64,000 bases of DNA from an uncultured Eubacteriales bacterium (GTDB lineage: Bacteria; Bacillota; Clostridia; Christensenellales; Aristaeellaceae). How positions within the stretch are numbered: the first letter of the stretch is position 1; every line of letters begins with the position of its first letter. A program made the position numbers and the translations under genes. The DNA lies in NCBI GenBank assembly GCA_900542445.1, contig UQNN01000009.1, forward strand, positions 40,183 to 104,182. The letters run 5' to 3'. Below, in pieces: positions 7,440 to 15,947 of the stretch. Under the pieces are notes generated by a model. That model made no database searches. It was not told where the DNA came from and saw only the letters and a list, made by a program, of their open reading frames with translations.

Positions 7440-8611
7440 GCCCCGGTGAGCATAAAGTGGTCGCGAATGCGAATCAGCGCATCGACCATGCCCGGCAGCT
7501 GCACATCTTCCCCGGCAACGGCGGGCACGACCGCCACCACCTCGTCGCCGCGCTTCACGCGGATTTCGCCCAGCACATCGCCCGCGTAGACCGGGGCATT
7601 CACCTTCTCAACCAGCGCGGCTTCCAGCGAAAGCGCGTTCTTTTCACCCCGTCTTTCCAGCAGGCTGCACGTGCCGCCGCTAAGCACGGAAACCTCGTCC
7701 CGCCCGCCGAGACGCACAGGCACGGTCATATCCAGCGCCTGCCCCTGTGCAATCGGGGTCACAAGCTGCACATTTGCAAAGCCATATTCCAGCATCGCGC
7801 GCGCCTCGTCAAAGCGCGTCTGTCCGGCGGGCGTGCCGAGCACAACGGCAATCAGCCGCATCCCCTCCTTCTTCGCCGTCGCGCTGACGCAATAGCGCGC
7901 TTCATTGGTCGAGCCCGTCTTATATCCGTCGCAGCCGGGATAAAACCGAATCAGCCGATTGGTGTTGGTCAGCGAAGTCACACGCCCGCCGCGGTGCTTG
8001 ATTTCATCCATCCAGATGGTCGAATAGCGATAATATATCGGGTGCAGATCAAGCTGCGCGCTGAGTTTGGCCACGTCCCGCGCGGTGGTATAGTGTTCCT
8101 GTGCGGGCAGGCCGGTGCAGTTGGCGTAATGCGTGTTCGTCAGCCCCAGTTCTTCGGCGCGCGTGTTCATCAGCCGCACAAAACTCTCTTCCGTCCCCGC
8201 AAGATGCTCGGCAAGGGCGACGGCCGAGTCATTGGCGCTGGCGACGATCACCGTTTTGAGCAGTTCGCTGAGCTTGTAGCGCTCCCCCGCGTCGAGAAAC
8301 GCCTGACTGCCGCCCATGCTCGCCGCGCGCGGAGAAACCGTCACCTGATCCTCCAGCGACACACGCCCCTCATCGACCGCCTCCAAGGTGAGCAAAATGG
8401 TCATCACCTTATTGACGCTGGCGACAGGGCGGCGCTCGTCCGCGTTCTTTTCAAAGATGACCTGTCCCGTCGAGGCCTCGCAGAGAATTGCGCTGGGGCT
8501 GGTCAGGGTGATGGGTGCTTCCGCTTTCATCGGCAGTTCGTCGGCCTGAGCGATCCCAGGCAACAAGAGCAGCGCGGTCACCAGCGCCGCCAGTCCTATT
8601 TTCATCTTCAT
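7436..8611 (-). CDS. dacF: D-alanyl-D-alanine carboxypeptidase, S11 family (DacF/PBP5-like)
   Basis: 391 residues with a signal peptide (MKMKIGLAALVTALLLLPGIAQA). It trims the terminal D-Ala from peptidoglycan stem peptides at the outer membrane face. Active-site motifs: SVNK (SxxK with catalytic Ser and Lys, about residue 66), SAND (SxN, about 128) and KTGS (KTG, about 233), followed by the small PBP5 C-terminal beta domain (about 275-375). Twelve bases downstream of gpr and on the same strand, so probably one transcript. The pairing with gpr suggests the sporulation-type DacF, but a vegetative DacA role cannot be excluded. Confidence 0.9.
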   Translation of the reverse strand: MKMKIGLAALVTALLLLPGIAQADELPMKAEAPITLTSPSAILCEASTGQVIFEKNADERRPVASVNKVMTILLTLEAVDEGRVSLEDQVTVSPRAASMGGSQAFLDAGERYKLSELLKTVIVASANDSAVALAEHLAGTEESFVRLMNTRAEELGLTNTHYANCTGLPAQEHYTTARDVAKLSAQLDLHPIYYRYSTIWMDEIKHRGGRVTSLTNTNRLIRFYPGCDGYKTGSTNEARYCVSATAKKEGMRLIAVVLGTPAGQTRFDEARAMLEYGFANVQLVTPIAQGQALDMTVPVRLGGRDEVSVLSGGTCSLLERRGEKNALSLEAALVEKVNAPVYAGDVLGEIRVKRGDEVVAVVPAVAGEDVQLPGMVDALIRIRDHFMLTGA

Positions 8612-8623
8612 GGCTTTCCCCCT

Positions 8624-9499
8624 CTACTGCGCCATCAGCTGCGCGATTTCGCTTGAACTCAGGCTGGGATGCAGCGCCTGATTGATGCCGTCCGCCAGCA
8701 CGCCCGCCATGCGTTCCACCAGCGCGTCCACATCGCGCGGCGTGACGATCATCTCCCCCAGCTTTTCGGAAACGACGCGCTCCACGCACGCGGCAATGCG
8801 CTCTTCCTCCACTTCGCCTTCGCCCAATGCGCAGAGCGCGTCGGAAGCGATGGTCGAAGCATAGACCACCAGCGGCACGCCGACGGCGATCACGGGCACG
8901 CCGAGCGTCCGGCGGTCGAGCGCTTTGCGATGGTTGCCCACGCCCGAACCCGGCGTAATGCCCGTATCCGTGATCTGGATCGTCGAGGCAATGCGTTTGG
9001 AGCTTCGCGCGGCCAATGCGTCCACGGCGATCACCGCATCCGGCTTGACATGGGCGACCATGCCGCGCAGAATTTCCGCCGTCTCCATACCCGTCACGCC
9101 GAGCACCCCCGGCGCGGCGGCGCACACGCTGCTCATCGGCACATCGCGGGGCAGGCAATCCCCCATGTGCCGCGTCACCAGCACGCGTTCCGCCGTCCTT
9201 GGGCCGAGCGAATCCGGCGTCACGCTTCGGTTGCCCAGCCCGACGACCAGCGCCGTCTTCATGTCGGGGGGCAGCATGCCGCGGAGCGTCTGCGCCAGTT
9301 CCGCCGCCAGCGCGCGCCGCGTTTCCAGCGAAACCGTCATCGCCTGTTCGCAAGCCAGCGTGATATAGGTTCCCATCGGCCTGCCCAGCTTTTGCGCGCT
9401 CTCCTCGTTTTCCACCTTCACCACCGTGCTCGACAGGCCGTTTTCGCGCAGCGCGCCGCCCGCCGCTTCCACGGCCAAATCCGTCCATTTTGCCCTCAT
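8624..9499 (-). CDS. gpr: Germination protease GPR (peptidase family A25)
   Basis: 291 residues. GPR is made as a zymogen in the forespore and, on germination, degrades small acid-soluble spore proteins. The sequence starts with the family signature (R)TDLAVEAA, then has VGLGNRSVTPDSLGPRTAERVLVTRH and the VIAVDALAARS and QITDTGITPGSGVGN blocks that contain the catalytic Asp residues. It is somewhat shorter than Bacillus GPR at the N-terminal propeptide. Its presence is the strongest evidence that the organism forms endospores. Co-oriented with, and 12 bases from, the dacF-like gene. Confidence 0.93.
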   Translation of the reverse strand: MRAKWTDLAVEAAGGALRENGLSSTVVKVENEESAQKLGRPMGTYITLACEQAMTVSLETRRALAAELAQTLRGMLPPDMKTALVVGLGNRSVTPDSLGPRTAERVLVTRHMGDCLPRDVPMSSVCAAAPGVLGVTGMETAEILRGMVAHVKPDAVIAVDALAARSSKRIASTIQITDTGITPGSGVGNHRKALDRRTLGVPVIAVGVPLVVYASTIASDALCALGEGEVEEERIAACVERVVSEKLGEMIVTPRDVDALVERMAGVLADGINQALHPSLSSSEIAQLMAQ

Positions 9500-9580
9500 C
9501 GCTTCGCCTCCGCTGTTTCTAAGCCGTAGGCTGTGCAGGGCATGGAAAAAATATGCGGATAACCTTTATGCGGTTTCCTG

Positions 9581-9670
9581 CTATGCCGCGCCAGTTCGGC
9601 CGCAGGTCAGAGCCGCAAGCAGCATTATCACTGTGATTACAGCAGTGATAGCGTGCACAATCGATTTCAT
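9581..9670 (-). CDS. Possible 29-residue membrane or lipid-anchored peptide
   Basis: A short frame upstream of gpr encodes one hydrophobic helix (ITAVITVIMLLAALTC) after MKSIVHA, then a Cys that could be a lipidation site and a short tail GRTGAA. The ribosome-binding site is weak (AAGAAG). It starts downstream of the terminator at 9687-9730 with no clear promoter. No family is recognised; coding status is uncertain. Confidence 0.25.
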   Translation of the reverse strand: MKSIVHAITAVITVIMLLAALTCGRTGAA

Positions 9671-9686
9671 ACTTACTTCTTTTCAA

Positions 9687-9730
9687 ACAAAAAGAGGCGT
9701 TCGGATTTTTTTCCTCGTCCGAACGCCTCT
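9687..9730 (-). terminator. Terminator after the SEC-C gene
   Basis: A 13-base-pair perfect stem with arms AGAGGCGTTCGGA (9693-9705) and TCCGAACGCCTCT (9718-9730), followed on the minus strand by TTTTGTTTG. Confidence 0.9.
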
Positions 9731-9743
9731 TGATGTAACTTTT

Positions 9744-10136
9744 TCAGTTCACGTTTCTGCCGCAGCACTTTTTGTATTTCTTTCCGCTTCCGCAGGGGCA
9801 GGGATCGTTGCGTCCCACCACGCGTCTGATTCTTTCGCTTTCAAAAAGTTCCTCCGGGGTATGGCCGTAATTTTCCGGCATGCGCGTCGTATTGTGCAGT
9901 TCCGTATAGAGCAAAAGAAATTTTTCAAGCAGGCGCTGCGTCGTCAGATAGGGTTTCATCTCGTTGACCGCGCTTTCCATGCCGATGTCGCCGACGCGGC
10001 ATCGTCTTCCTCTCGGTGCAAAACAGCGCTCACCTCATCTTGCGTCGTCAGGCCCGGATTCTGCTGTTCAATGATGCGGAAGGCCTGCTGCACGGTCAGC
10101 GCGCCGTAAAAATTCGCCATCGCGCACAATATCCAT
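9744..10136 (-). pseudogene. SEC-C motif protein, frameshifted
   Basis: The 3' part (9744-9980, 78 residues) ends in a clear SEC-C zinc motif, DPCPCGSGKKYKKCCG, as found at the SecA C terminus and in small YecA-like proteins. Coding continues upstream in another frame: from 10120 the minus strand reads MANFYGALTVQQAFRIIEQQ and on to AVLHREEDD, then that frame stops near 9968 while the correct reading resumes as DIGMESAVNEMKPYL. The good ribosome site AAAGGAG fits an ATG at 10136, which is in yet another frame. At least one, perhaps two, indels therefore interrupt the gene. It could be a recent pseudogene or a sequencing error; the 78-residue frame alone is probably not the native protein. Confidence 0.55.
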
Positions 10137-10152
10137 GAATAACTCCTTTTGT

Positions 10153-10182
10153 CAAAAATTCCGGCGTTGTCAGCGCCGGAAT
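10153..10182 (-). terminator. Terminator of the leucine-rich-repeat gene
   Basis: Minus strand: ATTCCGGCG, loop, CGCCGGAAT followed by TTTTG; nine base pairs just past the stop codon. Confidence 0.75.
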
Positions 10183-10192
10183 GCCTATGTCT

Positions 10193-11326
10193 TTATTCAC
10201 CTGCGGGATTGGCCGCCATTCGCCCTGCATACACGCCGCCGAACACCCGTATACCCGGCGCGCAGCCGTCGAAGGCGAAATCCGAAACGCGGGTTGTCGT
10301 CGGCATTTTGACAAACGAAAGCCGCGTGCAGCCGAAGAACGCCATGCGCCCGACCGCGCCCGTTCCCCACGGCAGCGTAACCTGCGTCAAGCTCTCGCAC
10401 CCGGCGAAGGCGCTGTCCCTCAGGCATTCCAGCCCGCGCTCAAAGCTCACGCTGACCAGCTGGCGGCAGCCAAAAAACGCGCTCTCGCCGATTTCGCGAA
10501 CGCCGCCGCCCACGACCAGCTGCTCCAATGTGCCGTTGGCGAAAAACGCTTTCGGCGCAATCGCCGCCACGCGGCGGCCGCAGATTTCCGTCGGGATTTC
10601 AATGCGGTGCGGCGCGGCCTGTCTCGCGCCCATGACGGTCAGCGTGCCGTCCTCTTCTTCGCGCAGAACCAGCTCTTCGTCTTCCTTCCAGCTTTGGGAA
10701 TCGAACGCCAGTCCGTTCAGCCGGGCATACTGCTGCGCGGGCACACCCTCCGCGCCGTAAAGCTTCAGCTCTTTGCTGCATCCGAAGAACGCGCCGCCGC
10801 CGATCTGCGCCACGCTGGCGGGAATTTCCACACGCTTGAGCGCCGCGCACTTGGAAAAGCAGCTCGGCCCCAGCTGCGCCACGCCCGGCTCAATGCGCAC
10901 CCGCTCCATCTGGCTGCACTTGGCGAAGGCCAGCGTGCCCACGCGCTGCACGCCGCCGGGGATGACCAGCGTCCGCAGATGGGCGCAGCCGGAAAACGCC
11001 ATTTCGCCGATCTGCCTGAGGCTTTCGGGCAGGATGACGCGGCGCAGGGCGGCGCATCCCTCAAACGCGCGCGGCGCGATGGCCACCACCGGGCAGGCTC
11101 CCGCCTCAAACTGAATATCCAGATCGTCTGCCTGCCGGTCGATGCAGCGCACGGCGGTCAGCGTGCCGTCGCCGTTGTCGGAAAAATCCATCACGTGCCG
11201 CCCCACCATCGCACAGGCGGATGAAAAGCGCGGGCGCGGCACGCTGTCCACAGGCGCGCTGAATCCATCCTGCATCATGATTCTGTCGTTTCCCTCTTGC
11301 ACAAAAGGCGGCCTTCTGGTGAGCAT
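10193..11326 (-). CDS. BspA-type leucine-rich repeat (LRR_5) protein
   Basis: 377 residues. At least eight copies of the roughly 23-residue LRR_5 unit are visible, with the pattern I-x-x-x-A-F-x-G-C-x-x-L-x-x-V-x-I-P (for example AFEGCAALRRVILPESLRQI and AFSGCAHLRTLVIPGGVQRV), split into two blocks by a linker at about 215-260. Such repeats mediate protein binding and are abundant in gut and oral anaerobes. No signal peptide or anchor is evident, so a cytosolic place is likely unless secreted by another route. The ATG at 11326 was preferred over 11353 because GGAGGA sits seven bases upstream. Own promoter and terminator; function unknown. Confidence 0.8.
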   Translation of the reverse strand: MLTRRPPFVQEGNDRIMMQDGFSAPVDSVPRPRFSSACAMVGRHVMDFSDNGDGTLTAVRCIDRQADDLDIQFEAGACPVVAIAPRAFEGCAALRRVILPESLRQIGEMAFSGCAHLRTLVIPGGVQRVGTLAFAKCSQMERVRIEPGVAQLGPSCFSKCAALKRVEIPASVAQIGGGAFFGCSKELKLYGAEGVPAQQYARLNGLAFDSQSWKEDEELVLREEEDGTLTVMGARQAAPHRIEIPTEICGRRVAAIAPKAFFANGTLEQLVVGGGVREIGESAFFGCRQLVSVSFERGLECLRDSAFAGCESLTQVTLPWGTGAVGRMAFFGCTRLSFVKMPTTTRVSDFAFDGCAPGIRVFGGVYAGRMAANPAGE

Positions 11327-11361
11327 GTCGATTCCTCCGAAATTCTGTCGCATATCGTCTT

Positions 11362-11390
11362 ATTATAACATCGCCGAAACCGGATGACAA
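11362..11390 (-). promoter_or_regulatory. Promoter of the leucine-rich-repeat gene
   Basis: Minus strand TTGTCA (11390-11385), 17-base spacer, TATAAT (11367-11362). Divergent from the promoter at 11414-11442, with only 23 bases between the two -35 boxes. Confidence 0.75.
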
Positions 11391-11413
11391 TTCATTTTTT
11401 TGACCCGCTTTTC

Positions 11414-11442
11414 TTGACACTCCGAATCGCCCATGATATAGT
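11414..11442 (+). promoter_or_regulatory. Promoter of the MBOAT/SGNH operon
   Basis: TTGACA (11414-11419), 17-base spacer, TATAGT (11437-11442); near consensus and about 65 bases before the MBOAT start. Confidence 0.85.
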
Positions 11443-11505
11443 TATAAATTGGATTGATTTGCCTTAGCGTTTCCAATGAAGAACGATTGAAAAGAGGAAT
11501 ATACG

Positions 11506-13080
11506 ATGTCTCTTTCTGTCCTGCTGGCCGTCGCCTTCGTCGGCGCGGCGCTGTATTACGTCTGTCCGCTGCGCTTTCGATGGGTGCTGCTGCTCCTGCT
11601 GAGCTACGGCTTCTATCTGACCTGCGGCGTGTCCGCGCTGCCTTTCATCCTGATTACGACGCTGACGACGTGGGCGGGCGCGCTGAAAATCGGCCGGATC
11701 GGCGAAAGCGGCAAAGCTTATCTGCACGAACACAAGGCCGAACTGACCGCCGAGGAGAAAAAGGCGCGCAAAGCAAAGACGCGTTCCGCGCAGAGAATCT
11801 GGTTTTTCGCGGTGCTGCTGCTCAACTTCGGCGTGCTGGCCGTGCTCAAATATCTGAATCCCGTGATGGCATGGGGCGCGTCGCTGGCGGGCAAGAATGC
11901 CCCGGCGCTGGGGCTGGTTCTGCCGCTGGGCATCAGCTTTTACACGTTCCAATCCATGGGCTATCTCATCGACGTCTACAACGCCAAATACGCGCCGGAA
12001 AAGAACCCGGCGAAGTTTGCGCTGTTCGTCTCCTTCTTCCCGCAGCTCATTCAAGGCCCGATCGCGCGCTTTGACCAGCTTGAAAGCCAGCTGGTTGAGC
12101 CGCACCGCTTTGATCTGGATAACATCGAGCGCGGGCTGCTGCTGATGCTCTGGGGCCTGTTCAAAAAGAAGGTCATCGCCGACCGCGCGCTGCCGCTGGT
12201 GGAAGCCGTTTTCGGCAATCAGAGCGCTTACGGCGGCGCGGTCATCGTCGTCGGCGTACTGTTTTATTCCCTCCAGCAGTACGCGGATTTCTCCGGCGGC
12301 ATCGATCTGGTGACGGGCATCGCCCAGCTCTTCGGCATCCGGCTCGCGCCGAACTTTAAGCGGCCGTATTTCTCCGTCTCCCTCGGCGACTTCTGGCGGC
12401 GCTGGCACATCAGCCTGGGCAGCTGGATGCGCGACTACGTTTTCTATCCCTTCGCGCTGACCCGGCCCGTCTCCCGCATGAGCAAGGCGCTCAAAAAGAA
12501 AGTCGGCACGCACATCGCCCGCGCCCTGCCCGCCGCGCTGGGCAACATTCTGGTGTTCTTCCTCGTCGGCATCTGGCACGGCGCGCAGATGAACTACGTG
12601 CTTTGGGGCCTGTATAACGGCGTGATCCTCGCGTTCACCGCGCTGGTCGAGCCGGTTTATAAAAAGATGAACGAGCGCCTGCCTCGCCTCACCGCTTCGG
12701 GCGGCTTCCACCTGTTCCGCATTCTGCGCACGTTCCTCGTCGTCAACATCGGCTGGTATTTCGACCGCTGCGTGCGCGCCTGCGACGCGTTTGACATGCT
12801 GCATAAGACGCTGTTCGCCTTTCAGCCCGCTCAGCTGTTCGACGGCACGCTCGGCAGCCTCGGACTTGCCGCGAAAGATTACCGCATTCTGCTGATTGCG
12901 ACGTTCCTGCTCTTTATCGTCTCCCTCATGCAGGAACGCGGCGTAAAGGTGCGCGACTTCGTGCTCTCCCGCCCGCTCGCGCTGCGCTGGCTGATTCTGT
13001 ATGTATTCATTCTCTTCGTGCTGGCGACGTTCGGCGGCTCCAATGTCGCCGACTCCGGCTTCATGTACGCGGTATTCTGA
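11506..13080 (+). CDS. MBOAT-family O-acyltransferase (DltB/AlgI-like)
   Basis: 524 residues, multi-spanning. MBOAT proteins of this class pass an acyl group from a cytosolic donor through the membrane to an extracellular polymer; DltB receives D-alanyl-DltC, AlgI and PatA use other donors. Seen: ISFYTFQSMGYLIDVY and QLIQGPIARFDQL, the GDFWRRWHISLGSWMRDYVFYP signature and the essential His358 in LVGIWHGA. The ATG is preceded by AAAGAGGAATATACG. It is the first gene of a three-gene operon with two SGNH proteins, and the adenylating enzyme, decarboxylase and carrier protein follow, so the donor is most likely an aminoacyl or amine-bearing carrier protein rather than acetyl-CoA. Length and motifs are normal for the family. 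Confidence 0.92.
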   Translation: MSLSVLLAVAFVGAALYYVCPLRFRWVLLLLLSYGFYLTCGVSALPFILITTLTTWAGALKIGRIGESGKAYLHEHKAELTAEEKKARKAKTRSAQRIWFFAVLLLNFGVLAVLKYLNPVMAWGASLAGKNAPALGLVLPLGISFYTFQSMGYLIDVYNAKYAPEKNPAKFALFVSFFPQLIQGPIARFDQLESQLVEPHRFDLDNIERGLLLMLWGLFKKKVIADRALPLVEAVFGNQSAYGGAVIVVGVLFYSLQQYADFSGGIDLVTGIAQLFGIRLAPNFKRPYFSVSLGDFWRRWHISLGSWMRDYVFYPFALTRPVSRMSKALKKKVGTHIARALPAALGNILVFFLVGIWHGAQMNYVLWGLYNGVILAFTALVEPVYKKMNERLPRLTASGGFHLFRILRTFLVVNIGWYFDRCVRACDAFDMLHKTLFAFQPAQLFDGTLGSLGLAAKDYRILLIATFLLFIVSLMQERGVKVRDFVLSRPLALRWLILYVFILFVLATFGGSNVADSGFMYAVF

Positions 13081-13094
13081 TCGGAGGCGGCAAT

Positions 13095-14519
13095 TTGAAA
13101 AACAAAACGCTCCGCGGCCTGCTTCGCCTCGCCGCCTTCGGCCTTTGCTTTGTGCCGGTGCTGCTGTTTGCCAACACCTTTCTCATCAAGACGGATACCT
13201 ACGCCCGGCTGACGCTGGCGGAGATGAAGCAGCGCAGCGACATCGACATGGTGTTTGTCGGCTCCTCCATCGTGCGCGACCATTTCAACGCCGAGATGAT
13301 CACGAAGGAAACCGGGCTGGAAAGCTTTTCGCTGGGCATTCCCTGCGCGGCGCTGCAAGCCGATCTGGCGATGACCAAAGAGTTTTACCGCACCAATCAT
13401 CCTGAGTGGACGGTGCTCGTCGTCGAGCCGTTCACGTTCGACACGGTGAAAGAGGGCATCGAGGCGCAGTACGAGCTGATGCCGTATCTATCCTCCCTCG
13501 TCGAGCGCGTCAAATACTATCTGAACCTCTGCCGGGAGGACGGATGGTATCTGGACAGGCTGTGCATGTTCCGCGACTTCGCCGTCGATTCGTTTTCGGA
13601 TTTCACGAAGACCGTCGGCCTGCATTTCTGGCCGTTTGAAACCTACGAAAAACTGAAACCCAAGCTCGATAAGCGCATGAGTTATGAGGGCCGCGGCTTT
13701 GTGCGCTACAACACGAAAGACCGCGCCAAAAAGACCATCCGCCAGCAGATCATCCGCGAATACACCGGGTATTATTACGACCTGTTCCCGCGTTCCAAAG
13801 AGATGCTGCTGGAATACCGCGATCTGGTGGCGCAAAACGGCTCCAAGCTGCTGGTGTTCATCTATCCGAACCTGACGGTGCATAATCTCGCCATCCCCGG
13901 CTTTCTGGATTACAACGAGGCGCTGATGCGCTTCTGCAAGGAAAACGACATCGAGTGCGTCAACTTCTCGCTGGCCAGGCCGGAACTGTATCCCCGCAAG
14001 ACGGACGAATACTATTTCGACCTGTATCACATGGTCGGCGAAGGTTCGGATATTTTCAGCTACTGCTTCTCCAAATTCTTCAACGCCTTCAAGGCGGGCG
14101 AAGACACAAGCGGCTGGTTCTATTCCGGAAAGTGGGAATACCTCCAGTCCGTCACGGTCATCCCCAACTGCTGGATTCAGACTTACCATCCGGAGGGAGA
14201 CTGGAACATGGCCTGGGAGCAGGACGAGCAGACCGTCAGCGCCGCCAGCGAAAACGGCGCGCGGGACGTGTATCTGGCCAACTGCAACCACGGCCCAAGC
14301 GTCACGCCGGAATACCGCTTCTTCCTTCGCGACGAATCCACAGGAACGGAAACCCCGCTGACCGCTTGGCAGACGGAAGGCATTCTCTCCTGCGCCAAAG
14401 GCGAACTGACAGGAGCGTGCATCCGCGTCTATGCCCGCGCGCAGGGCGGCGAAGACGATCCTGAGCTGCATTTCGATTTCCACCCCGGCGAGGATGAAGA
14501 ACCCTGCCTGCAAGTTTGA
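13095..14519 (+). CDS. Membrane-anchored SGNH/DltD-like protein, copy 1
   Basis: 474 residues. TTG start at 13095, directly behind GGAGGCGG and 14 bases after the MBOAT stop. An uncleaved hydrophobic anchor (about 8-29) places the rest outside the cell. The SGNH-hydrolase Ser block is VFVGSSIVRDHF (Ser57/58), and a candidate catalytic Asp-x-x-His lies in YYFDLYHMVGEGSD (about 305-318). DltD, the partner of DltB in D-alanylation, has the same topology and moves or edits the acyl group at the surface. C-terminal region (about 345-474) resembles a beta-sandwich and is absent from DltD. About half the residues match the next gene, so the two arose by duplication. Confidence 0.7.
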   Translation: MKNKTLRGLLRLAAFGLCFVPVLLFANTFLIKTDTYARLTLAEMKQRSDIDMVFVGSSIVRDHFNAEMITKETGLESFSLGIPCAALQADLAMTKEFYRTNHPEWTVLVVEPFTFDTVKEGIEAQYELMPYLSSLVERVKYYLNLCREDGWYLDRLCMFRDFAVDSFSDFTKTVGLHFWPFETYEKLKPKLDKRMSYEGRGFVRYNTKDRAKKTIRQQIIREYTGYYYDLFPRSKEMLLEYRDLVAQNGSKLLVFIYPNLTVHNLAIPGFLDYNEALMRFCKENDIECVNFSLARPELYPRKTDEYYFDLYHMVGEGSDIFSYCFSKFFNAFKAGEDTSGWFYSGKWEYLQSVTVIPNCWIQTYHPEGDWNMAWEQDEQTVSAASENGARDVYLANCNHGPSVTPEYRFFLRDESTGTETPLTAWQTEGILSCAKGELTGACIRVYARAQGGEDDPELHFDFHPGEDEEPCLQV

Positions 14520-14541
14520 TTTTTTCGGGAGGCTTCCCTTC

Positions 14542-15876
14542 GTGAACAAAAACATTCGATCTTTTCTCCGGTTCGGCGCGTTCCTGCTGATCCTCGTGCT
14601 GGTGGTGCTGCTGGCCAACGCCGTGCTCATCCAGACCGATACCTATTCCGCGCTTCCGCTCGCCGAGCTGAAAAGCCGCGACGACATCGATCTGGCCGTC
14701 GTCGGCTCGTCCATCGTCGGCGAACACCTCAACGCCAACCTCGTCAGCGAGCAGACCGGCTTAACCGCCTTTTCGGCTTCCGTGCCCAGCCTGTCTCTTC
14801 AGGGCGAAATCGCGCTGACCCGCGAAATCTATCGCAAAAACAGCCCGGCTTACACCGTTTTAAGCCTTGAACCGTATAACCTCAACAGCGCCAAGGAATA
14901 TACCTCGGCTTACTACCGGCTCACGCCCTATCTCTCCTCCTGGCGCGACAAGATTACCTATTATCTGGACGCATGCCGGGAAGACGGCCTGTATCTCGAC
15001 CGCCTGTTCATGTTCCGTGAGTTCGGCGTGGAATCCCTGTCGGACATCCTCAAGACCGTCGGCCTGCGGCTCAATCCGCTGAAAACCTATGAAAAGCTCA
15101 AACCGACGCTCGACGATACCGTGACCTACGAGGGAAGCGGCTTTCTGCGCTATGACCGCGAACCGGACGTGGCGGATCTCGTGCGCGAAAAGCTCCAGCG
15201 CGAGGAAATGCCGGACGGCTATGTCTACGAGCTGCTGGAGCCGACTAAGGCGCTGCTGCTGCGCTACAAGGCGCTCTGCGAAGAAAAGGGCAGTCAGCTG
15301 ATGATTCTGCTGTTTCCGAATCTGACGGCGCACGCGCTGGCCGAGCCGGAATACCTGCCTTATTGCGAAAGCCTGATGGCCTTCTGCCGGGAAAACGGCA
15401 TTCCGTGCTATAATTTTCAATACGTCAAGGCCGATTACATGGAGAACCTCGACGCGTATTACTACGACCTGTACCACCTCAACGGCGAAGGCGCGGACAA
15501 GTTCAGCGCGTTCTTCGCGCGCTTTTTCAACGCCTACGTCGGCGGCGAGGACGTGGACGGCTGGTTCTACGCAGACAGCGCAGAATACCTCGCTTCCGTC
15601 GATCGTGTCACCAACGCATGGCTGATGCGGCGCGGCGACCAGTTTGTCGCGGACTGCAATCGGGGCACGCAGGTCACGCCGCTGTATCGCTTCTGCCTCT
15701 CCACGGACGGCGTGCAGACCCTTCTGCGCGATTACAGCGAGGATAACACCCTCCCCGTGAGCGCCGTGCCCGCCGGAAGCAGCGTTTTTGTCTACGCCGT
15801 GCCCGCCGGTCAACCGGACGCCGAACCGGTGTTCGACATGATCTGGTCCAGCGAGCTGGGCGCATACGGCACTTGA
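14542..15876 (+). CDS. Membrane-anchored SGNH/DltD-like protein, copy 2
   Basis: 444 residues. GTG start at 14542 with GGGAGG ten bases upstream; a longer in-frame start would overlap the previous gene by almost 90 bases. Same design as copy 1: anchor helix FLLILVLVVLLANAV, Ser block VVGSSIVGEHLN, and DLYHLNGEGADKF near the end of the hydrolase part, then a shorter C-terminal domain. Both copies share phrases such as FFNA(F/Y), YLDRL-MFR and ETYEKLKP/KTYEKLKP. Two paralogues beside one MBOAT suggest that they act as a pair or on different acceptors; the biochemical role is inferred from DltB-DltD. Confidence 0.7.
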   Translation: MNKNIRSFLRFGAFLLILVLVVLLANAVLIQTDTYSALPLAELKSRDDIDLAVVGSSIVGEHLNANLVSEQTGLTAFSASVPSLSLQGEIALTREIYRKNSPAYTVLSLEPYNLNSAKEYTSAYYRLTPYLSSWRDKITYYLDACREDGLYLDRLFMFREFGVESLSDILKTVGLRLNPLKTYEKLKPTLDDTVTYEGSGFLRYDREPDVADLVREKLQREEMPDGYVYELLEPTKALLLRYKALCEEKGSQLMILLFPNLTAHALAEPEYLPYCESLMAFCRENGIPCYNFQYVKADYMENLDAYYYDLYHLNGEGADKFSAFFARFFNAYVGGEDVDGWFYADSAEYLASVDRVTNAWLMRRGDQFVADCNRGTQVTPLYRFCLSTDGVQTLLRDYSEDNTLPVSAVPAGSSVFVYAVPAGQPDAEPVFDMIWSSELGAYGT

Positions 15877-15901
15877 ACATTTGCCCTGAATCGGGTATAA
15901 T
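15873..15901 (+). promoter_or_regulatory. Strong promoter between the SGNH genes and the adenylating enzyme
   Basis: TTGAAC (15873-15878) overlapping the stop codon of the SGNH gene, exact 17-base spacer, and a consensus TATAAT (15896-15901). The predicted transcript begins near 15908 and meets a terminator hairpin within a few bases. Confidence 0.7.
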
Positions 15902-15914
15902 AGAATAACACTTG

Positions 15915-15947
15915 GCGGGACGCGCTCAATGTGCGTTCCGCTTTTTT
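15915..15947 (+). terminator. Terminator after the MBOAT/SGNH operon, or attenuator
   Basis: GCGGGACGC (15915-15923) pairs with GCGTTCCGC (15933-15941), one G-U pair, followed by TTTTTT. Since it lies right after the promoter at 15873-15901 it could end the upstream operon, attenuate the downstream one, or yield a short RNA of about 40 bases. Confidence 0.8.

Noticed and set aside
10181..11224. 347-codon plus-strand frame across the leucine-rich-repeat gene
   Set aside because: Low-complexity shadow; the minus-strand frame shows regular LRR_5 units, a promoter, a ribosome site and a terminator.
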